Of a DNA stretch of 64,000 bases, positions 16,037 to 24,397 are shown in pieces. The notes beneath the pieces are model-generated. The model saw only the letters and a program-made list of their open reading frames with translations. It searched no databases and was not told the DNA's origin. This stretch comes from Kitasatospora sp. NBC_01287 (GTDB lineage: Bacteria; Actinomycetota; Actinomycetes; Streptomycetales; Streptomycetaceae), in NCBI RefSeq assembly GCF_026340565.1, contig NZ_JAPEPB010000001.1, forward strand, positions 3,572,501 to 3,636,500, in the 5' to 3' direction. The translations under genes and the position numbers were made by a program. The number at the start of each line of letters is the position of its first letter. Position 1 is the first letter of the stretch.

Positions 16037-16837
16037 ATGAGCAGCGACGGGGGCACCACGGCCCAGCTTCGGGCGAACGAGCCCCAGGCGGGCACGCTGC
16101 CCACCCCCGCCGGTGGCGAAACCGCCACCGCGCGCGTGCCCAAGTACTACGGACTGAAGCGGCACCTGCTCCAACTCACCGAGACCCAGCCGGCCGGCAC
16201 CCCGGTGCCGCCGGAGCGGGCGCTCGCCGCGCAGTTCGACACCTCGCGCACCACCGTGCGCCAGGCGCTGCAGGAGCTGGTCGTCGAAGGCCGGCTGGAG
16301 CGGATCCAGGGCAAGGGCACCTTCGTCGCCAAGCCCAAGGTGGCCCAGGCGCTGCAGCTCACCTCCTACACCGAGGACATGCGCGCGCAGGGCCTGGAGC
16401 CCACCTCGCGGCTGATCGAGGTCGGCTACGTCACCGCCGACGACCACCTGGCCCCGCTGCTCGACATCAAGCCCGGCAGCCGGGTGCTGCGGATCGAACG
16501 CCTGCGGCTGGCCAACGGCGACCCGATGGCCATCGAGGTGGCCCACCTGTCGGCCAAGCGGTTCCCGGCGCTGCGCCGCAACCTGGTCAAGCACAACTCG
16601 CTCTACACCGCCCTGCGCGAGGTCTACGGCGTGGTGGTGGCGGAGGCCGAGGAGACCATCGAGACCACCCTCGCCAACCCGCGCGAGGCCGGCCTGCTCG
16701 GCTCGGACCTCGGCCTGCCGATGCTGCAGCTCTCGCGGCACTCCTTCGACGCCGAAGGGGCGCCGGTGGAGTGGGTGCGCTCGATCTACCGGGGCGACCG
16801 GTACAAGTTCATCACCCGGCTGCAGCGGCCGAGTTAG
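16037..16837 (+). CDS. dasR: GntR/HutC-family regulator DasR
   Basis: A 266-residue global regulator of GlcNAc metabolism, development and antibiotic production. After a ~45-residue variable arm come the GntR winged helix ([46 protein letters not shown]) and a UTRA effector domain from about residue 105 ([31 protein letters not shown] near the end). The sequence closely follows S. coelicolor DasR as I know it. ATG 16037 follows GGAGAAG at 7 nt. The effector domain is expected to bind glucosamine phosphates. It is divergent from dasA. Confidence 0.97.
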   Translation: MSSDGGTTAQLRANEPQAGTLPTPAGGETATARVPKYYGLKRHLLQLTETQPAGTPVPPERALAAQFDTSRTTVRQALQELVVEGRLERIQGKGTFVAKPKVAQALQLTSYTEDMRAQGLEPTSRLIEVGYVTADDHLAPLLDIKPGSRVLRIERLRLANGDPMAIEVAHLSAKRFPALRRNLVKHNSLYTALREVYGVVVAEAEETIETTLANPREAGLLGSDLGLPMLQLSRHSFDAEGAPVEWVRSIYRGDRYKFITRLQRPS

Positions 16838-16845
16838 GGCCCGTC

Positions 16846-16887
16846 CCGCCCGCTCCGCCGCCCCGCAGGGGGCGGCGGAGCGGGCGG
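16846..16887. terminator. Bidirectional terminator between dasR and the Pro-rich protein
   Basis: A perfect 19-bp GC-rich stem (16846-16864 with 16869-16887) over a GCAG tetraloop, between convergent genes. Confidence 0.85.
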
Positions 16888-16893
16888 CCGGGG

Positions 16894-17910
16894 TCAGGAG
16901 GCGGCCGGGGCCTTGGTGGCCTTCGACAGCATGCAGAGGACGTAGTTGTCGCCGGGCTCCGTGTGGGTCAGCTGGTTGTCGCTGCTCGGGTACTTCGCGC
17001 ACGCCGTGTCGGCGTCGGTGGTGCCGTCGACCCTGGCCAGCACCGTGAACTGGGCACTCGGGTCGGAGCAGGGCACCACCGAGATCGCCGGACTGTCGTC
17101 CGTACCCGCGTTGTGCACGCAGTCGCCGGTGGCGACTTCGGGCGCGAGCCGGGTGGGCGTCGTCGTGGGGAAGGACGAGTCGTCCGTGTCGGACCCGCCA
17201 CCGGCCACCGCCCCGGCGATGACCAGCAGGATCGCTGCCAGCGGCACGAGCAGCATCAGCATCGCCGGACGCCGGACCAGCGGCTTGCCCATGTCGAGCT
17301 GCGGGCCGAGCCCGCCCGGTATCGAGGGCGGCAGCTTCCTGATCTTGCGGTAGGCGACCACGTTCCACAGCAGCGTGAGCGGGGCGATCACGGCCGAGGC
17401 CCAGCTCCACCAGCCCCGCACGATCGTCTGGGCCGACATGTGGCGCACCACGGCCGTTCCACAGGTCCGGCAGAACGGGCCCGACCGGCGCAGGAACACC
17501 ATCCAGACGACCATGCCCCGGTGGCCGCGGACGGTCGTCTGCACGGCCGGGTAGCCGCCGCAGAAGCGGCAGGTGAGCGTGCCGTCGGGGGCGGGCGGCG
17601 GGAAGCCGGGGGCGGGGTAGGCCGGGGCGGGTTGGCCGGGGAGCGGGGCGCCGTAGGCCGGTGCGGCGTACGGCGGTGCGGCGTACGGCGGTGCGCCGTG
17701 GGGCGGTGCGCCGTGGGGCGGGGCCCCGTACGGCGGGGCGGCTGCGGGCTGGCCGTACGTGGGCTGTCCGTACGCGCCGGGGGCCTGGTGGGGCTGGGGC
17801 TGCGGGTAGGGCTGGGGCGGCTGCTGCGGGTAGGGCTGAGGCGGCGCGGCGGCGTAGGGATTGGGGTTGGCGTACGGGTTGGGGCCCGGTGGCGGGTAGG
17901 GCGAGGTCAA
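16894..17910 (-). CDS. Pro/Gly/Tyr-rich membrane protein with zinc-ribbon and extracytoplasmic LppU-like domain
   Basis: A 338-residue protein. Residues 1-110 are a low-complexity Pro-Tyr-Gly-Ala-Gln arm with repeats of APPHG and APPYA; then comes a Cys4 ribbon (CRFCGG ... CRTCG), one or two hydrophobic stretches near 165-190, a clear transmembrane helix near 230-250, and a Cys-containing outer domain (GDCVHNAG ... VVPCSDPSAQFTV ... DTACAKY ... YVLCML) like the septum-formation/LppU family. TTG 17910 is chosen because GGGGGA sits 7 nt upstream. Function unknown; the topology suggests an envelope protein with a cytoplasmic disordered arm. Confidence 0.75.
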   Translation of the reverse strand: MTSPYPPPGPNPYANPNPYAAAPPQPYPQQPPQPYPQPQPHQAPGAYGQPTYGQPAAAPPYGAPPHGAPPHGAPPYAAPPYAAPAYGAPLPGQPAPAYPAPGFPPPAPDGTLTCRFCGGYPAVQTTVRGHRGMVVWMVFLRRSGPFCRTCGTAVVRHMSAQTIVRGWWSWASAVIAPLTLLWNVVAYRKIRKLPPSIPGGLGPQLDMGKPLVRRPAMLMLLVPLAAILLVIAGAVAGGGSDTDDSSFPTTTPTRLAPEVATGDCVHNAGTDDSPAISVVPCSDPSAQFTVLARVDGTTDADTACAKYPSSDNQLTHTEPGDNYVLCMLSKATKAPAAS

Positions 17911-18033
17911 GACGTGATCCCCCGTCAGAGTTCGGTCGGCGTTCGAAGATATCGTGCCGCCCTCCCCTGTCCGGACCCCGCGGGTGGCGGTGCGGGATGC
18001 CGCCCGCCAGGCTCCGGCGCGGTGCAGGCCCAC

Positions 18034-18231
18034 TCAGGACGGCCTGACGCGCGCGTGGCGGGGGCAGGCGCAGTCGGGCCACAGGTCGAAGAGACGGGAG
18101 TGGAAGAAGCCCGGCTCGATCCGGACGGTGCGCTTGGGTGCGACTGTCACGCGCTTGCCGGTCTCGGTGATCCGGTAGACACGCAAGGTCATCCGGCTGC
18201 CGCCGCGGCTGCGGGCTGGACGGTCAGGCAT
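18034..18231 (-). CDS. Small basic hypothetical protein
   Basis: A 65-residue arginine-rich protein (TLRVYRITETGKRVTV central segment; C-terminal CACPRH). It overlaps the upstream gene's end by 8 nt, so the two are probably translated together. I recognise no family, though short genes of this kind often stand next to Scr1-type regulators in streptomycetes. Confidence 0.55.
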   Translation of the reverse strand: MPDRPARSRGGSRMTLRVYRITETGKRVTVAPKRTVRIEPGFFHSRLFDLWPDCACPRHARVRPS

Positions 18232-18463
18232 CGGCGGTCAGCCCCTTGCGCAGCACGTCGGTGAGCTTGCCGACGACGTCGGGGCGGGCGGCGCCGAGGT
18301 CGATCAGGAAGCGGCCGGTGGCCTGCCCCATCCGCCAGTCGACCCCGACGCTGGGCAGGACGACGCCGGCCAGCGCGAGGGTGGCGAGGAAGTCGTCCAG
18401 GGCGTCGGCGGCGTCCTGGCGGGCCTGGGCGAGTTCACGGGTGAGTGGGGAATTCCCTGACAT
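18224..18463 (-). CDS. Small helical hypothetical protein
   Basis: A 79-residue, mainly helical protein (LAQARQDAADALDDFLATLALAG). It is divergent from the XRE-family regulator and overlaps the following small gene. ATG 18463 is preferred over an upstream GTG because the longer version begins in the divergent promoter region. No family recognised; an antagonist or partner of the divergent regulator is possible but unproven. Confidence 0.6.
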   Translation of the reverse strand: MSGNSPLTRELAQARQDAADALDDFLATLALAGVVLPSVGVDWRMGQATGRFLIDLGAARPDVVGKLTDVLRKGLTADA

Positions 18464-18623
18464 GGGCGTGTCGTCCCGTTCTGGAGTGCACACTGCGACG
18501 GTGCGGTGACTGTGTGATTCCAGGATCGGCACAGGGACATGGTCTCGATAGGGCTGACATGTTGCCTCACCTGACGGAACGTTGACGGCTGCGGTGAGCC
18601 CTGCGGCAGGAAGGGGAACCAGG

Positions 18624-19478
18624 ATGGCCGGTCGGAAGAACGAGCTGGACCCGAGCGAGTCGCCCGGCAGTCTGTTCGGCGGGATGCTGCGCCACTACCG
18701 GGAGTTGCGGGGGATTTCGCAGCCTCAGCTGGCGGCGAGGATCCCCTGCGACGACAGCCTGATCAGCAAGATCGAGAGCGGCACGCGGGCGCCGAAGGAC
18801 GACCTCGCGGAGCGGTGCGACGAGCTGCTGCAGACGGGCGGGGCACTGGGGTTGCTGATGCCTTATGTGAAGCGGCGGTTGGCTGAGGCGTTCCGCGAGG
18901 GATACATGGACTACGTGGACGAAGAGGCCAAGGCCGTCGAGCTGAGGAACTTCGAGACATCCTGCGTGCCCGGCCTGCTGCAGACACCCGCCTACGCGCG
19001 TGCCCTCATGGGCAATTGGGCAGCCTGGAGGAGCCCGAGGGATGACACGCCGGACACGCTTGAGGAGGCTTTGGCGCTACGGCTCGAACGTCAGCAGATC
19101 CTCACCTCCGACACTCCCGCCTTCGCATTCTTCGTCATCGACGAAGGAGCACTGCTACGGCCGGTCGGCGGCCAGGAGGTGATGCGCGAGCAACTCGACC
19201 GCCTGGAAGCCGCCGCCGAGCTTCCGAACGTCGTACTCCAAGTGGCGCCTCTGGCACTCGGCGAACAACTGCCGCTATGGAAGTCGGTGCACCTGCTGAG
19301 CCTTCCTGACGGCTCGACAGTCGGCTACACCGAATCGCTTCAACAGGGCACACTGGTACGTGATCACGCCACTGTTAGCCAATGGCAGCGTCGGTATGCT
19401 CTCCTCCAGGTCGCAGCCCTCGCCAAGGATGCTTCCCTGGAGTTGATCCGCAGAGTTCGGAAGGACATGTACTCATGA
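18624..19478 (+). CDS. Scr1-family XRE helix-turn-helix regulator
   Basis: A 284-residue protein with an N-terminal XRE helix-turn-helix (LRHYRELRGISQPQLAARIP ... LISKIESGTRAP, residues about 20-60) and the DUF5753 domain characteristic of Scr1-like regulators (FETSCVPGLLQTPAYARAL; VRDHATVSQW). ATG 18624 follows AAGGGGA at 7 nt, giving the usual family length. Its stop overlaps the next start as ATGA. Scr1/DUF397 pairs are abundant in streptomycetes, influence antibiotic production, and have been proposed to act like toxin-antitoxin modules. Confidence 0.9.
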   Translation: MAGRKNELDPSESPGSLFGGMLRHYRELRGISQPQLAARIPCDDSLISKIESGTRAPKDDLAERCDELLQTGGALGLLMPYVKRRLAEAFREGYMDYVDEEAKAVELRNFETSCVPGLLQTPAYARALMGNWAAWRSPRDDTPDTLEEALALRLERQQILTSDTPAFAFFVIDEGALLRPVGGQEVMREQLDRLEAAAELPNVVLQVAPLALGEQLPLWKSVHLLSLPDGSTVGYTESLQQGTLVRDHATVSQWQRRYALLQVAALAKDASLELIRRVRKDMYS

Positions 19479-19684
19479 GCTACGAACTGGCTGATGCCCA
19501 GTGGCGCAAGTCGAGCTACAGCGACCACGAGGGAGAGTGCGTCGAGGTCGCCGACGGCCAGTTCGCCGACCTCGTCCCGGTCCGCGACTCCAAGGACCCG
19601 GCCGGCCCCGCGCTCAGCTTCCCCGCCGCCTCCTTCACCGCCTTCGTCGCGAGCGTCAAGGCCGGCACCTTCGACATCGCCTGA
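19475..19684 (+). CDS. DUF397 protein, partner of the Scr1-type regulator
   Basis: A 69-residue protein with the DUF397 signature: WRKSSYSDHEGECVEVA, then VRDSKDP and LSFPAASFTAFVASVKAGTF. It begins inside the regulator's stop codon (ATGA), so the stoichiometry is probably coupled. DUF397 proteins bind their cognate Scr1-like regulator in the cases studied. Confidence 0.92.
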   Translation: MSYELADAQWRKSSYSDHEGECVEVADGQFADLVPVRDSKDPAGPALSFPAASFTAFVASVKAGTFDIA

Positions 19685-19693
19685 TCTGAGCGA

Positions 19694-19728
19694 GCCGGGC
19701 CCCGACCGTCGATCGGTCGGGGCCCGGC
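19694..19728 (+). terminator. Terminator after the Scr1/DUF397 pair
   Basis: A perfect 15-bp stem GCCGGGCCCCGACCG (19694-19708 with 19714-19728) over TCGAT, followed by CTATTTTCC. Confidence 0.9.
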
Positions 19729-19848
19729 CTATTTTCCACAGCAGGGGCGGCACTTGAGCGGACCGCTGATCCCGACGCCTTGACTGCCGCCAACTCAACC
19801 GGAGCCCTACCCGCCGGTTCCTGCTCCGCGTAACTCCGCGCTCACCCG

Positions 19849-19864
19849 ATTGGTCTGGACCACG
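19849..19864. promoter_or_regulatory. Distal dre-like site of the oxygenase operon
   Basis: ATTGGTCTGGACCACG matches 11 of 12 core dre positions. It lies about 170 bp upstream of the proximal site. Confidence 0.65.
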
Positions 19865-20022
19865 ACCTGACGCCCGGTTAGGGTCTTGAGCCGACACCCC
19901 ATCCGATCCGGCGGCTCGGCATGCCCCGATCCCCAGCCACCGGGCCGCCGGCAGCCGCGCCCGCCACACCCGCCACACCCGCCACCGCCCGACCTCGACC
20001 CCCGATCTCCCCAAAACCTTTG

Positions 20023-20052
20023 TTGACATGGCTAGTTGGTCTAGTCCAATGT
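20023..20052 (+). promoter_or_regulatory. Promoter with embedded dre, oxygenase operon
   Basis: TTGACA (20023-20028) is followed 7 bp later by TTGGTCTAGTCCAA within 20035-20050 (11 of 12 core positions). A -10 would be CAATGT (20047-20052, 18-bp spacing). The dre fills the -35/-10 spacer, the same geometry as both dasA promoters. Confidence 0.75.
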
Positions 20053-20244
20053 TGACGAAGTGGACGTTTGCCGAGGTGAGTGAGCCAGGCGCCCGATGAC
20101 GTGAGTCGTCTACGCGTGCCCGAGCTGCGACGGGCACGGAGCACACCGGTGGGGATCCCGACGAGCCGAGGGCGGCTTCGCCGTGCCCGGAATCGGCCGG
20201 CCGCTCCCCCGACCGCGCAGACCTTCGAGCCTTGGAGTGATCGC

Positions 20245-21288
20245 ATGCCGACGCCCGACGACAGACACCTGTACCGCGCCGCCTCGCAGACCGCCTACTT
20301 CAGCGCCGACACCGAGTCCTACCTCGCCCGGACGCCGCTGCGCGACATCGAGAAGGCGCGCCCGCTGCGGGTGCTCTCCGAGGCGGACTTCGCGCACTGG
20401 CAGACGTACGGCTTCGTCGTGGTGAAGGAGGCGATCCCCGCCGAGGCGGCGCGCCGACTGCTGGACTTCGCCTGGGAGTTCGAGGGGCTGGACCCGGCGC
20501 GGCCCGAGACCTGGTACGAGGAGCGGGAGTACCGCGACGACCTGGACCGGGAGCTGCACATCTACGGCTTCGTCGAGGCGTACCACCACCAGCTGATCTG
20601 GGACAGCCGCCAGGCCCAGCGGGTCTACGACGCGTTCGTCGACGTCTGGGACTGCGAAGAGCTCTGGGTGACGCTGGACCGGCTCAACCTGAACCCGCCG
20701 AACGTCAAGAACCGCGACCGCGCGCTGATCGCGCCCACCGACACGGGCTTCGACATCGAGCTGCACTGGGACGTCGACACCACGCTCGGTGTGCTGCCGC
20801 AGCGGGTGCAGGGGATCATCGCGCTCAACGACACCGTGCCCGACCACGGCGGCTTCCAGTGCGACCCCGAGCTGTTCCGCCGGTTCGAGGAGTGGAGGCT
20901 CGCGCAGCCGGCCGACCGGGATCCGATCAGGCCCGCCGTCGACCGCACCGAGTTCCCGGTCGTCCGGCCCGAGCTCCAGGCCGGTGACCTGCTGATCTGG
21001 AACGGCCTGCTGGCGCACGGGGTGGCCCGCAACACCTCGGGGAGCGGGGTGCGTTCGGTCCAGTACCTGTCGATGATGCCCGCCCTGGAGGAGGCCGCGG
21101 AGCTGCGGCGGTCCCGGATCGACTCCTGGCGCGAGCTCTCCACCCCGACCTGGAACCGGACGCTGGTCGGCGACGCGCGGCGGCACGAGTCGCTGCGCTA
21201 CGGCACCGCCACGCTGACCGGACTCGGCGAGAAGCTGCTGGGGCTGCGGTCCTGGAACGAGGGACCGGCATGCACCGAATCTGCCTGA
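20245..21288 (+). CDS. Phytanoyl-CoA dioxygenase-like Fe(II)/2-oxoglutarate oxygenase
   Basis: A 347-residue non-haem iron oxygenase. The facial triad is His174 and Asp176 (LHWDVD) with His258 (LLAHGVARN), and Arg270 (GVRSVQY) is placed to bind 2-oxoglutarate. PhyH-family members hydroxylate small molecules or amino acids in secondary metabolism; the substrate is unknown. ATG 20245 follows TGGAGTGA. It is first in a four-gene operon; its 3' end overlaps the next start by 19 bp. Confidence 0.85.
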   Translation: MPTPDDRHLYRAASQTAYFSADTESYLARTPLRDIEKARPLRVLSEADFAHWQTYGFVVVKEAIPAEAARRLLDFAWEFEGLDPARPETWYEEREYRDDLDRELHIYGFVEAYHHQLIWDSRQAQRVYDAFVDVWDCEELWVTLDRLNLNPPNVKNRDRALIAPTDTGFDIELHWDVDTTLGVLPQRVQGIIALNDTVPDHGGFQCDPELFRRFEEWRLAQPADRDPIRPAVDRTEFPVVRPELQAGDLLIWNGLLAHGVARNTSGSGVRSVQYLSMMPALEEAAELRRSRIDSWRELSTPTWNRTLVGDARRHESLRYGTATLTGLGEKLLGLRSWNEGPACTESA

Positions 21289-22595
21289 CCCTGCCGACCA
21301 ACCGGGCCTGCGCCGGGACGATATCGGAGATCCGCGCCGAAGCGGCCTACGCGGCCGGGCACTTCGACGTCGAGGTGCACCTGCTGATCCTGGACTCCGC
21401 CGAGCGGCCGGTCTTCGCGGAGCACGCCAAGGTCGTCGCCGAGGCGCAGCCGGTACCGAACGTGCTGGTGCACCACCTCGACGAGGCGGCCCAGCGGGAC
21501 TTCCTGCGGCGGGTGATCGAGCGCGCCGAACTCCCCGCCGAACTCCCGGGCCCGGCGGCGCTGCTGGACCTCATGCTGCCGTCCGGCGTCTCCTACGGCG
21601 CCTGCACCAACCGGGCGTTCCTGCTCGCCGCCGCGCTCGGCTGCCGCTCGGTGCACCGCCGGGACTCCGACAGCAGCTACCAGCTGCACGACGGCGAACC
21701 GGTCTTCCCGATCCACCACGAGCTCGCCTCGCTCGGCAAGCGCGCGCTGGACGCGGCCGCCGGGGTCTGCGAGACCGTGCTGGAGCCGGACCAGGAGCAG
21801 CGGCCCGTGGTCCTGGTGGGCAGCTCCTTCGTCGGCGAGCTGTCGGTGGACATCAGCGAGATCCAGCGGCTCGATCCGGAGGTCTACCACGAGGTGGTCA
21901 GCCTCTGGGCGCCGTTCGACCGGTCGGCCCAGGAGAAGCGCGAGCTGGTCGAGGAGTCCTTCCGCGGGGCCGGCACCGAGCCGTTCACCGGGGACCACTC
22001 ACTGCTCACCGTGGTCGACCCGATGCGGGTCGACATGTGCAACGTGAGCTTCCACCAGGTGCACGAGCAGGTACCGCTGCCGCCGGCCACCGACACCATC
22101 GGCAGCGACTACTTCCTGCTGCACCTGGTGCGCGACGCCCAGCTGCCCGGGGTGCTGCACAACCGCAACATCGTCAACTTCTACACCGGCGAACGGCGCA
22201 CCGACCCCGGCTTCCTGGCCTACCAGCTGCGGTTCGCCAAGTTCTTCCTGTCGATGCTCTACTTCAACGCGATCTACCGCGCGATGGCCGAGGCCGGGCC
22301 CTCGCTGCTCGACGAGGAGTACCGCGTCCGGGTCGGGGCGGTCACCGCCCTCGTCCGGGAGAGCGTCCGGCTGGACCGCGCGGAGAACACCTCCCGGCTG
22401 GACGTCCTGGACCGCTGCTACCGGCGCCTGGGCGGCCGCTACGCCGCGTTCGCCGACCTGCTGGCCGGGCGCCGGGGCGAGCTGCTCGACGAAGCCCGGT
22501 CCGACATCGAGGACTTCGCCCGGCTGATCGAGGCGTGGGAGCCGCTGATCCGGGCGAGCAAGGCCACGAGCGTCCACCAGCTGCCCTCGCGGTAG
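21270..22595 (+). CDS. DUF6271-like protein, glycosyltransferase-A-like N terminus
   Basis: A 441-residue cytoplasmic protein starting RICLTLPTNRACAGTISEI with an alternating strand-helix pattern, and containing RRDSDSSYQ (about 130-138), which resembles the metal-binding DxD of GT-A glycosyltransferases. The C-terminal ~150 residues are helical. I associate it with the actinobacterial DUF6271 family from memory; no activity is established to my knowledge. It overlaps the oxygenase gene by 19 bp and must be cotranscribed. Alternative: a non-catalytic nucleotide-sugar or adenylate-binding protein. Confidence 0.7.
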   Translation: MHRICLTLPTNRACAGTISEIRAEAAYAAGHFDVEVHLLILDSAERPVFAEHAKVVAEAQPVPNVLVHHLDEAAQRDFLRRVIERAELPAELPGPAALLDLMLPSGVSYGACTNRAFLLAAALGCRSVHRRDSDSSYQLHDGEPVFPIHHELASLGKRALDAAAGVCETVLEPDQEQRPVVLVGSSFVGELSVDISEIQRLDPEVYHEVVSLWAPFDRSAQEKRELVEESFRGAGTEPFTGDHSLLTVVDPMRVDMCNVSFHQVHEQVPLPPATDTIGSDYFLLHLVRDAQLPGVLHNRNIVNFYTGERRTDPGFLAYQLRFAKFFLSMLYFNAIYRAMAEAGPSLLDEEYRVRVGAVTALVRESVRLDRAENTSRLDVLDRCYRRLGGRYAAFADLLAGRRGELLDEARSDIEDFARLIEAWEPLIRASKATSVHQLPSR

Positions 22596-22621
22596 CCAGA
22601 TCCGGACCCGGACCATCACAC

Positions 22622-24397
22622 ATGCCTGAGAACCTCCGGCTGCGCGCCGCCCTGGCCGCCGCCAGCGACGACCGGATCGTCTTCGACCTCGCGGGGATCG
22701 AGGGGCAGTACGCCGCGCTGCTGCGCGAACTGCCCGGCGTCTCCGTGCGATTCGCCATGAAGGCCTGTCCGGTGGACGAGGTGCTGGCCGCGCTGGCCGC
22801 GCGCGGCGCCGGCTTCGACGCGGCGAGCCCCAACGAGATCGCCCAGGCGCTCGGCACCGGGGTGCCGAGCGACCGGATCCACTACGGGAACACCATCAAG
22901 TCGGACCGGAACATCGCCGACGCCCACCGCCTGGGCATCCGGGACTTCGCCACCGACAGCCTGCCGGACGTGGCCGCGATCGCCGTCCACGCCCCCGGCG
23001 CCCGGGTCTTCTGCCGGCTCGCCACCAGCGGGGACGGCGCGCTCTGGGGCCTGAGCCGGAAGTTCGGCTGCTCGGCCGACGACGCGGTGCGGGTGCTGGC
23101 GGCGGCCCGCGCGGCGGGTCTGGTCCCGGCCGGGCTCTCCGTGCACGTCGGCTCGCAGCAGATGACCGCCGAGGCCTGGCAGGAGGCCTTCGAACGCCTG
23201 GCGCAGGTGCTCGGCGAACTGAACCGGCGGGGCATCCTGCTGGACCACGTCAACCTCGGTGGCGGCCTGCCCGCCACCGGCTACCTGGACCGGCGCGGCC
23301 TGCCGCTGGACCCGCCGCTGGACAAGATCTTCGCCGCGATCCGCGAGGGCATGCAGCGCCTGCGGGAGGCCTCCGTCACGCCGCTGGACTTCCTGGTGGA
23401 GCCGGGCCGCTACCTGGTGGCCGACCACGGCGCGGTCCGGGCCCACGTGCTGCGGCTCTCCGCCCGCGAGCAGCTCGACGGCGAGCGCGGGCACTGGCTC
23501 TACCTGAGCAGCGGGAAGTTCAACGGCCTCTACGAGATGGACCAGCTGCGGTACCGGCTGGTCTTCCCCACCCACCCCGACGGGGCCCGGGTGCCGGCGG
23601 CCGTGGCGGGACCGACCTGCGACAGCGACGACGCCTACGCGCAAGAGGGAGAGCTCGTCCAGGTGCCCGCCGCGGCCGCCTCGGGCGACCCGGTCTGGAT
23701 CCTCTCCGCCGGCGCCTACGCCACCAGTTACATGACCCAGGGCTTCAACGGCTTCAGCCCGCTGCCGTACACCTGGGCGGCCGACGGCGGCGACTACGGG
23801 GACGACGGCGACGGCGACGGCGATGACGACGGCTCCGAGGTACGGGTGCGGCAGCTCGCCGAGGGCGACTGGGACCGGGTGGTAGCGCTGGAGGCCGCCG
23901 CCTACACCGAGTGCGCGCTCTCCGAGGAGCGCGCCGCGCTGGAGTCCAGAGCCCGCGTCTCCCCCGCCACCTGCTTCGTGCTGGAGCACGGGGGGCGGCT
24001 GGTGGGCTACCTGCTCGCGCTGCCGTACCCGCTGTTCAGCTACCCGGACCTGGCCCGCGCGGAGCAGGTCGCCTTCACCTCGCGCAACCTGCACCTGCAC
24101 GACCTGGTCGTCGCCGAGGAGTTCCGCGGCCGGGGCCTGGCCACCCGCCTGCTGCGGCGGCTGGGCGCGAGGGCCGACGCGGCGGGGTACGAACGGATCT
24201 CGCTGATCGCGGTGGGCGGCAGCGACTCCTTCTGGTCGCGGCAGGGCTTCGCCCCCCGCGCCGAGGTCGCGCTCCCGGCGGGCTACGGCCCGGCGGCGCT
24301 CTACATGTCCCGCGCGCTGCCGGCCCACCCGACCCGGCAGCCGCACCCGACCGACGATCCGCTGCCCGGGTCACCCGAGTTCGACGAAGTGGGCTGA
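22622..24397 (+). CDS. Bifunctional fold-type III PLP decarboxylase-GNAT acetyltransferase fusion
   Basis: A 591-residue two-domain protein. Residues 1-385 are an ornithine/diaminopimelate decarboxylase-type enzyme: PLP lysine Lys47 (FAMKACP), HVGSQ at 176-180, the glycine loop NLGGGLP (211-217), EPGRYLV (260-266) and GPTCDSDDAY (330-339), the Cys-Asp motif of ornithine-type rather than DAP-type decarboxylases. A linker of Gly and Asp (about 388-404) leads to a GNAT domain (405-565) with EEFRGRGLATRLL as the acetyl-CoA motif. Predicted: decarboxylation of a basic amino acid and acetylation of the resulting amine. ATG 22622 lies 26 nt after the previous stop, with only a weak ribosome site. 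Confidence 0.88.
   Translation: MPENLRLRAALAAASDDRIVFDLAGIEGQYAALLRELPGVSVRFAMKACPVDEVLAALAARGAGFDAASPNEIAQALGTGVPSDRIHYGNTIKSDRNIADAHRLGIRDFATDSLPDVAAIAVHAPGARVFCRLATSGDGALWGLSRKFGCSADDAVRVLAAARAAGLVPAGLSVHVGSQQMTAEAWQEAFERLAQVLGELNRRGILLDHVNLGGGLPATGYLDRRGLPLDPPLDKIFAAIREGMQRLREASVTPLDFLVEPGRYLVADHGAVRAHVLRLSAREQLDGERGHWLYLSSGKFNGLYEMDQLRYRLVFPTHPDGARVPAAVAGPTCDSDDAYAQEGELVQVPAAAASGDPVWILSAGAYATSYMTQGFNGFSPLPYTWAADGGDYGDDGDGDGDDDGSEVRVRQLAEGDWDRVVALEAAAYTECALSEERAALESRARVSPATCFVLEHGGRLVGYLLALPYPLFSYPDLARAEQVAFTSRNLHLHDLVVAEEFRGRGLATRLLRRLGARADAAGYERISLIAVGGSDSFWSRQGFAPRAEVALPAGYGPAALYMSRALPAHPTRQPHPTDDPLPGSPEFDEVG

Larger units (their letters stand above)
19729..20244. other. Upstream region and ~190-nt leader of the oxygenase operon
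   Basis: No gene of good coding character is present. It holds a dre-like site at 19849-19864, a promoter with a second dre at 20023-20052 and then a long leader. The frame upstream of ATG 20245 is open back to 20080 but its composition is not gene-like. A 7-codon minigene (GTG 20076 to TGA 20099) behind GAGG is possible. Confidence 0.6.

Noticed and set aside
20080..20244. N-terminal extension of the oxygenase
   Set aside because: The frame is open but Arg/Pro-rich without family character, and ATG 20245 has a good ribosome site.
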